Shown here: one piece after another, positions 5,800 to 9,659 of the stretch | Position numbering within the stretch: position 1 is the first letter of the stretch | Layout: each line of letters starts with the position of its first letter | Origin: Anaerolineaceae bacterium | Lineage (GTDB): Bacteria; Chloroflexota; Anaerolineae; Anaerolineales; Anaerolineaceae | Length of the DNA stretch: 9,659 bases | Reading direction: 5' to 3' | Assembly: GCA_003158355.1 (NCBI GenBank) | Contig: PMIV01000029.1 | Location: 5,309-14,967, forward strand | The notes under the pieces: generated by a model | What the model saw: only the letters and a program-made list of their open reading frames with translations | Database searches by the model: none | What the model was told of the DNA's origin: nothing | Position numbers and translations under genes: made by a program

Positions 5800-8484
5800 T
5801 CAAGGAAGCGTTATCGATGGATCGGGCTCGTTTGAAAATGCGATACATTTCGTTCCGGTAGAAGCACACAAGTAATAATAATATAGTCCTGGCGTATTAA
5901 TCGTATCTGTATAAGTATATGTATCAGAACTCACAGAACCCAGGTAGGTATCAGAAGTAGCAGTGGACAATTCCCTGTAAATCCTATAAGAGGTAAATCC
6001 TGAAAACGACGGGGTGCTCCAATTAAGGTTCACGTTCCCGCTTGACCCGGATACTGTTAAAATGAGCGATGAGGGAGAATAGAGATACAAAACATTAGAA
6101 TAGATTCCACATTGAGTTGCCGAGATCTCTTCACAGACCCTGTAGTAACCCCCTATTCCAGAAGGACCTGTTAACCCTCCACTTCTTTGTAAAGGATCCC
6201 TATTCATCTCGCCATATTCTGTTTCTGGATCGCCAATTACTGGTTCTTTAGTATAATGCGACGCTAACCAAAGGAACCCGTTCGGGAAGTTCCCCGCCGC
6301 ATCCCAGGTCAGGTCTACCTGCCCTTCAGAAGGTGCAGTTATACCTGTCAGGGTGATACTACCGGCAAAGGTAAAATCCATTACCGGGGAATAGAATACA
6401 CAGGCACTGACCCCGTCATATTTACAGACCGTGAAGTGATACGTTTTTCCGGCAGTTCCGGTGACGCTAGCCGGTGAACTACCCGCAGATACTGCAGTGA
6501 CCCCTGCTCCACCCAGTGTTGGGGAAGAAACGGTATCCGAATACAACACTCTAAATCCGTTCGCAAAGGTTCCTGTAGAAGTCCAGTTAATGGTCGCATT
6601 ACCAGAACCCGCATCGGTAATACTCGAAATTGCGATCTGACCAAATGTAAAAGTGGAAACGCCAGAATTTGCACTGCAAATACTGCCAAAGGCTTTGCAA
6701 ACACGAATATAGTACGTCGTCCCGGGTGTGCCCGTGATCACCGTTGAGGTGGTAGAAGCGTTTGCAACTGGAATGACCGTATCACTTAAAGTTGGCGGAT
6801 TGTTTGCTGTAGAAATCAGCACTTTGTACCCTTCGGGGAAAGTTCCTGTGGGCGTCCAGGTGATGCTGGCACTACCACTGCCCGTGTCTTGAATACCATT
6901 AATACTGAGGGTGGCTGAATCCGATGCAAAGGTAAATGAACTGGTGGGGGAATAAGCAGAACAGGTACTGCCAAATACTTTACATATTCGAACATAGTAA
7001 CTGGTATTGGGAACACCAGTGAACGAAGCTCCAGTTGCACTGGCGCCTGCTGTGGCGACCACTTCATTTATTGCAGGTTCGGTATGGGTTGTTGAAGCTA
7101 ACACCTTGAAACCTTCAGGGAAACTGCCTGTGGGAGTCCAAGTGATATTTGCCTGGCCCAGTGTGCCATCGGTGATAGAACCAATGGAAATTGTGGCAGT
7201 GTCAGTAGCAAAGAGAATATCCATTGGGGCTGAATATAGCGTACAGGTGCTTCCGTTATATTTGCAAACTCGCACATGATAGGTCGTCCCGGGGTTACCC
7301 GTGAAAGGCACAGTGGTCAGACCGGCTGCGGCAAATACATGACCGTCGCTCGATGCCAAAGTGGGTAAGGCTTCACTTTGCGAATACACGACCGCGAACC
7401 CGTTCGGGAAAACGCCGCTATCTGACCATACCACATTGGCTGAACCCAGGGTGGAATTGGTGATGGAGGAAATCGTGATGGTTGATCCATCCGGTGTTGC
7501 AGTGGGAGCCGGTGTTGCAGTAGGTCCTGTGGTTGCAGTGGGACCTGTTGTTGCAGTGGGACCTGCAGTTGGAGCCGTGCCCGGGTATACGAAACTGTAC
7601 GAATTAGAGTAAATATCGCAGGTTGTGCCTGTGCGTCGGCAAATACGGTAATAATAAGTCGTGCCTGGCGTCCCATCCACATACGCCGAGCGCGTCGTTC
7701 CGTCAGAAAGGATGTAATACTGGTATCCTCCCACATAGGGTAGAGCAAACGAGTTTGAATAAACAATATTAAATCCGCTTGAGAACGTACCACTTGCATT
7801 CCAGTTGATCTTGGCTTTTCCGCTGCCAGCATCGGTAATGCTGGTGATCATTATCGCAGAAGTGGATGCCACAGGGGTACCGCTGTCGTTATAAGAATTG
7901 GCGATCGGTGTGTAGGTTGGATAATACTGAGAAGTACTCCATACCGGTGTACTGGTCGAAGGTTGTGAAAGCGTAAAAATAGCCAGATTGCTGTATATAT
8001 CGCAGGCATTATTCACAGAACGACAAATACGCAGATAATAGGTATTACCCATTTGAGCGGTGATCATTGCAGAACGTGAGGAGGGATCGCTCGTATAATT
8101 ATTTAGATCGGTCGGGTAAGTGGGGCTCTGGTTGGTTGACGACCATACGATAATATAACCGGACGGAAAATCACCGGAGGTGGTCCAATGCACGATGGCG
8201 CGTCCGCCGCCAATATCTTCCACCTGGGTAACAGTGAGCGAAGCATTAGAAAGGACAGGTGTCGGAGAGGAATAAGGTGCAACAGGTGTCGGGTTTACCA
8301 CAGAGCCTGAACCTGCAGGAGCAAAAGGCGTGGGCGTGATGTAGACTATCAGTGGAATAGGAGTATTCGTAACTACCACCGGTGCCAAAGTAAGCTGAAT
8401 TGTTGGATTCACAGAAGTGGGTATACAACCCGCAAGAAGGAAGATCATTCCCAACAATAAAAGGTATTGAATTTTCTTAGCCAT
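5800..8484 (-). CDS. Lipoprotein with eight Cys-paired Fn3-like modules (longer paralog)
   Basis: The protein has 894 residues. A classic lipoprotein signal peptide ends in LLAGC (Cys20), followed by a Pro/Thr tether (21-80) containing TPIPLIVYITPTPF, nearly the same as in the downstream paralog. Eight Fn3-like modules lie at about 82-173, 210-300, 333-427, 428-521, 522-614, 615-707, 708-804 and 805-894. Cys pairs are C154/161, 282/289, 407/414, 501/508, 596/603, 687/695, 784/792 and 873/880, always where the module's strand YYxxVC ends. The last module (VNLNW, SYRIYR, YYYYLC) looks most like textbook Fn3. A PTATTG hexapeptide repeat forms a linker at 305-332. Module 7 has no equivalent in the downstream paralog and is the most divergent. 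The start is supported by GGGGA just before ATG 8484. It is probably surface-exposed and binding; no catalytic motif is visible. Confidence 0.85.
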   Translation of the reverse strand: MAKKIQYLLLLGMIFLLAGCIPTSVNPTIQLTLAPVVVTNTPIPLIVYITPTPFAPAGSGSVVNPTPVAPYSSPTPVLSNASLTVTQVEDIGGGRAIVHWTTSGDFPSGYIIVWSSTNQSPTYPTDLNNYTSDPSSRSAMITAQMGNTYYLRICRSVNNACDIYSNLAIFTLSQPSTSTPVWSTSQYYPTYTPIANSYNDSGTPVASTSAIMITSITDAGSGKAKINWNASGTFSSGFNIVYSNSFALPYVGGYQYYILSDGTTRSAYVDGTPGTTYYYRICRRTGTTCDIYSNSYSFVYPGTAPTAGPTATTGPTATTGPTATPAPTATPDGSTITISSITNSTLGSANVVWSDSGVFPNGFAVVYSQSEALPTLASSDGHVFAAAGLTTVPFTGNPGTTYHVRVCKYNGSTCTLYSAPMDILFATDTATISIGSITDGTLGQANITWTPTGSFPEGFKVLASTTHTEPAINEVVATAGASATGASFTGVPNTSYYVRICKVFGSTCSAYSPTSSFTFASDSATLSINGIQDTGSGSASITWTPTGTFPEGYKVLISTANNPPTLSDTVIPVANASTTSTVITGTPGTTYYIRVCKAFGSICSANSGVSTFTFGQIAISSITDAGSGNATINWTSTGTFANGFRVLYSDTVSSPTLGGAGVTAVSAGSSPASVTGTAGKTYHFTVCKYDGVSACVFYSPVMDFTFAGSITLTGITAPSEGQVDLTWDAAGNFPNGFLWLASHYTKEPVIGDPETEYGEMNRDPLQRSGGLTGPSGIGGYYRVCEEISATQCGIYSNVLYLYSPSSLILTVSGSSGNVNLNWSTPSFSGFTSYRIYRELSTATSDTYLGSVSSDTYTYTDTINTPGLYYYYLCASTGTKCIAFSNEPDPSITLP
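5803..8241 (-). repeat. Array of eight Fn3-like coding modules
   Basis: Modules in 5' to 3' order of the gene occupy about 7966-8241, 7585-7857, 7204-7488, 6922-7203, 6643-6921, 6364-6642, 6073-6363 and 5803-6072. Modules 4 and 5 are the closest pair within the protein (both TWTPTGxFPEGxKVL), consistent with an internal duplication, while the downstream paralog has a single equivalent. Confidence 0.75.
7493..7564 (-). repeat. Four 18-bp tandem repeats coding a Pro/Thr/Ala linker
   Basis: Four consecutive 18-bp units share the core GTTGCAGT on the plus strand, starting at 7493, 7511, 7529 and 7547. On the minus strand they encode PTATTG or PTATPA hexapeptides between Fn3 modules 2 and 3. The same linker in the downstream paralog has only about one unit, so this tract has changed in copy number. 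The period is a multiple of 3 and keeps the frame. Confidence 0.85.
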
Positions 8485-8516
8485 AATTCCCCTAGATTTT
8501 CAATTTGAGTAACATC

Positions 8517-8561
8517 ATTATAATAACCATTCTTCTAAATTGAGTATACATTTTTGTAATT
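8517..8561 (-). promoter_or_regulatory. Promoter region of the longer lipoprotein gene with TACA-N4-TGTA element
   Basis: On the minus strand TATAAT lies at 8517-8522. Exactly 22 nt upstream is the block at 8545-8561 with TACA-AAAA-TGTA. It matches the block before the downstream paralog at 16 of 17 positions and at identical spacing. As there, no clear -35 is present. The leader to ATG 8484 would be about 25-30 nt. Confidence 0.5.
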
Positions 8562-8584
8562 TGAAATACATAATATAGAAATAA

Positions 8585-8603
8585 ACAGGTGTTTTCTACC
8601 TGT
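8585..8603. other. Small hairpin of unknown role
   Basis: ACAGGT (8585-8590) and ACCTGT (8598-8603) form a 6-bp stem with a 7-nt loop. It sits upstream of the lipoprotein promoter and has no U-tract on either strand beyond the loop Ts. It could be a protein-binding site or chance. The rest of the 308-bp gap between 8485 and 8792 holds the lipoprotein promoter, a doubtful small reading frame and the dUTPase terminator. Confidence 0.3.
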
Positions 8604-8615
8604 ATCGATGGCCGT

Positions 8616-8729
8616 ATGGCTGTTTCCCTTTTAGATCAGAGAGAGATTTTTGAATTGGCAGTGCAAAGCAAAGAACTAAAAGGTGGTTCTGTTTCATTGA
8701 TTTTTCCTGTTGAAAATATAGGATTGTAA
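8616..8729 (+). CDS. Doubtful 37-residue reading frame
   Basis: An ATG at 8616 opens 37 codons ending in TAA at 8729; a GTG at 8589 would give 46 residues. The translation contains LLDQREIFELAVQSKELKGG and ends SLIFPVENIGL, of ordinary amino-acid make-up. It fills most of an otherwise empty gap, on the opposite strand to both neighbours. There is no convincing Shine-Dalgarno or promoter, and I recognise no family. The stop touches the A-run that precedes the dUTPase terminator hairpin. It may be a small gene, a remnant, or chance; chance is the default view. Confidence 0.2.
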   Translation: MAVSLLDQREIFELAVQSKELKGGSVSLIFPVENIGL

Positions 8730-8763
8730 AAAAAGGCCGGAGTTCTGATAAGAATTTCGGCCT
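8728..8763 (-). terminator. Intrinsic terminator of the dUTPase gene
   Basis: AGGCCG (8734-8739) pairs with CGGCCT (8758-8763). Read leftward, the stem is followed by seven T residues from 8733 downward, a strong U-tract, about 30 nt after the dUTPase stop. The upper stem (8740-8745 with 8752-8757) is closed by G-U pairs only in a rightward RNA; leftward it has two A-C mismatches. Confidence 0.75.
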
Positions 8764-8792
8764 CTGAATATTCTGTCGCGCATTAATCCAGA

Positions 8793-9212
8793 TCAGGTGT
8801 GGTGAATGCCACCGCTGGCTCCGCGGGCGCTGGCCTGCTGGTGGATCTCGGCGAGATCCAGCTCGTTTACAGCTTCGCAGATCACCGGGAGCTGCACCAA
8901 TTGGGCAATTGCCATGCCCTTGTTGATACGCAGCGGTTTCCAGGAGTAATTAACAATTTTAATGACGATCTCTCCCTGATAACCCGCGTCGATCACTCCT
9001 GCCCCGACCAGGTGATTATTACGGCCTTTGGGGCGTACCAGCAGCATGGTGCCGTTATCGATCTCCATAGTAATGCCGGTGTGCACGTTGCGGTAGCTGA
9101 ACGGCCAGATACGAACATCTTCTACGGAATAGATATCCACTCCGGCATCCTGGGGGTGATTACGCATCGGTGCAAGAGCATCTGATCTCAAACGGGCAAA
9201 GTTTAACGGCAT
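8793..9212 (-). CDS. dut: dUTPase-family protein with atypical motifs 2 and 5
   Basis: The 139-residue protein matches trimeric dUTPase, the enzyme that hydrolyses dUTP to dUMP and pyrophosphate, keeping uracil out of DNA and supplying the dTMP route. Motif 1 is DAGVDIY (22-28). Motif 3 is AGVIDAGYQGEI (71-82), with D75 as the expected water-activating Asp and Y78 the usual sugar-discriminating Tyr. Motif 4 is KGMAIAQLV (98-106). Motif 2, normally PRSG, reads RPKGRN (60-65), and motif 5, normally RGxGGFGSTG, reads RGASGGIHHT (130-139) and ends at the stop codon. Length is near the usual 140-150. I chose ATG 9212 because GGAG stands 6 nt before it; a TTG 12 nt upstream overlaps that ribosome site. 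It follows the carotenoid gene on the same strand after 90 bp. The fold call is firm; activity on dUTP is likely but less certain given motifs 2 and 5. Confidence 0.9.
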   Translation of the reverse strand: MPLNFARLRSDALAPMRNHPQDAGVDIYSVEDVRIWPFSYRNVHTGITMEIDNGTMLLVRPKGRNNHLVGAGVIDAGYQGEIVIKIVNYSWKPLRINKGMAIAQLVQLPVICEAVNELDLAEIHQQASARGASGGIHHT

Positions 9213-9268
9213 GTCAATCTCCAAAAAAGAATAAAGTAGGTCGTTTTTTACTGAGTTATTCAGAATAT

Positions 9269-9298
9269 ATTTTAAGCATGACCAAATGAAAAAAGTAA
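9269..9298 (-). promoter_or_regulatory. Weak candidate promoter for the dUTPase gene
   Basis: On the minus strand TTACTT (9293-9298) and TAAAAT (9269-9274) are 18 nt apart, just after the stop of the carotenoid gene. The hexamers are only moderate matches. The 90-bp gap shows no terminator hairpin, so read-through from the upstream gene is equally possible. Confidence 0.25.
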
Positions 9299-9302
9299 CA
9301 CA

Positions 9303-9659
9303 TCATTCCATTCGCGTCGGATCGATCGCTGCCGCGGTCTTCCACCACGACAGCAGCAGCCAGGGAGCCATGGCGAACAGCCCCACCAACGCCGAACCGG
9401 AAAGTCCTTCCACTACAACGGCAACCCCGGTTCCCAACCCGATAACCAGGTAGCTGAGAAAGACCCAGCGGTCCCAACGGGCATTGGCAACCTTTTCCGC
9501 GGGTCTCGAATCCAACTGCGTTGGCCAGATTAATAAAAATGCGCCAAAGGTGACAAAGGTGGTCAGCCACCAACCCCAGAAATTCTGGATGGGTATCCCA
9601 AAATAAGCACCGGGGATTTCCCAGATCCAATTCCCGCTCTTCACCATTAGCGGATCCAT
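9303..9659 (-). CDS. Carotenoid biosynthesis protein, CruF/DUF422-like (C-terminal part)
   Basis: The frame is open to the right edge and stops at 9303, giving the last 118 residues; the true start lies outside the window, since the first ATG here falls inside a conserved block. The segment DPLMVKSGNWIWE, then GAYFGIPIQNFWGWWLTT (about 2-34), is the pattern of the CruF/DUF422 membrane family, whose members include carotenoid hydratases such as the C50 bisanhydrobacterioruberin hydratase and gamma-carotene 1'-hydroxylase. Hydrophobic helices at about 27-45, 66-84 and 88-106 fit an integral membrane protein. The specific reaction cannot be told from this fragment. It precedes the dUTPase gene on the same strand, probably by chance rather than function. 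Confidence 0.8.
   Translation of the reverse strand: MDPLMVKSGNWIWEIPGAYFGIPIQNFWGWWLTTFVTFGAFLLIWPTQLDSRPAEKVANARWDRWVFLSYLVIGLGTGVAVVVEGLSGSALVGLFAMAPWLLLSWWKTAAAIDPTRME

Noticed and set aside
7493..7564. CRISPR-like direct repeats
   Set aside because: Units are 18 bp, contiguous without spacers, in frame, and code for a Pro/Thr linker.
7317..7832. Minus-strand frame over the linker and second and third modules of the longer lipoprotein
   Set aside because: Its apparent repeats are the 18-bp units read in the wrong phase; it has no ribosome site.
3591..8484. Lipoprotein pair as substrate-binding components of an ABC transporter
   Set aside because: No permease or ATPase gene is adjacent and the bodies are Fn3-like module arrays, not solute-binding folds.
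8799..9185. Plus-strand frame opposite the dUTPase gene
   Set aside because: Antisense to clear dUTPase motifs, with no ribosome site.
9256..9630. Frame overlapping the carotenoid gene fragment
   Set aside because: The competing frame has the conserved CruF/DUF422 motifs and hydrophobic helices; this one has a Cys/Gly/Arg-rich composition without motifs.

Overview
The window looks like a chromosomal segment from a member of the Chloroflexota, most likely class Anaerolineae. This is an inference. It rests on the Pro/Thr-rich 'TPxP/PTATP' linkers of the exported lipoproteins, which are typical of secreted proteins in that group, on the mix of housekeeping genes, and on a moderate base composition with AT-rich gaps. 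No rRNA, tRNA, CRISPR array, transposase or integrase was seen.

Layout from left to right. (1) Positions 1-583, minus strand: the N-terminal 194 residues of an unrecognised polytopic membrane protein that runs off the left edge. (2) 721-2199, plus: an exported LysM-M23 peptidoglycan endopeptidase, divergent from gene 1; it has no Shine-Dalgarno and a -10-like box only 8 nt from its ATG, so its mRNA may be leaderless. (3) 2196-3056, minus: a galactose-mutarotase-fold (DUF4380-like) protein whose stop codon overlaps that of the M23 gene tail to tail. (4) 3183-3527, plus: a 114-residue stand-alone NIF3/YqfO-insert (CutA-like) protein, divergent from gene 3. The shared gap holds a perfect 10-3-10 palindrome plus a third half-site. 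(5) 3591-5651 and 5800-8484, both minus: two tandem paralogous lipoproteins with six and eight fibronectin-III-like modules. Each module carries a conserved Cys pair in the same place. The two genes have near-identical 5' ends, matching promoter regions with a TACA-N4-TGTA element at the same distance from a TATAAT box, and a hairpin terminator between them. (6) 8793-9212, minus: a dUTPase-family protein with unusual motifs 2 and 5. (7) 9303-9659, minus: the C-terminal end of a carotenoid biosynthesis (CruF/DUF422-like) membrane protein.

Several of these genes act at the cell surface: the peptidase presumably trims wall peptidoglycan, and the two lipoproteins are long anchored rods probably used for binding. 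The dUTPase and mutarotase-like genes are metabolic housekeeping. Nothing in the order of genes demonstrates one pathway. The most distinctive content is the pair of disulfide-stapled Fn3-type lipoproteins with duplicated control regions and different module counts, followed by the palindromic operator between genes 3 and 4.
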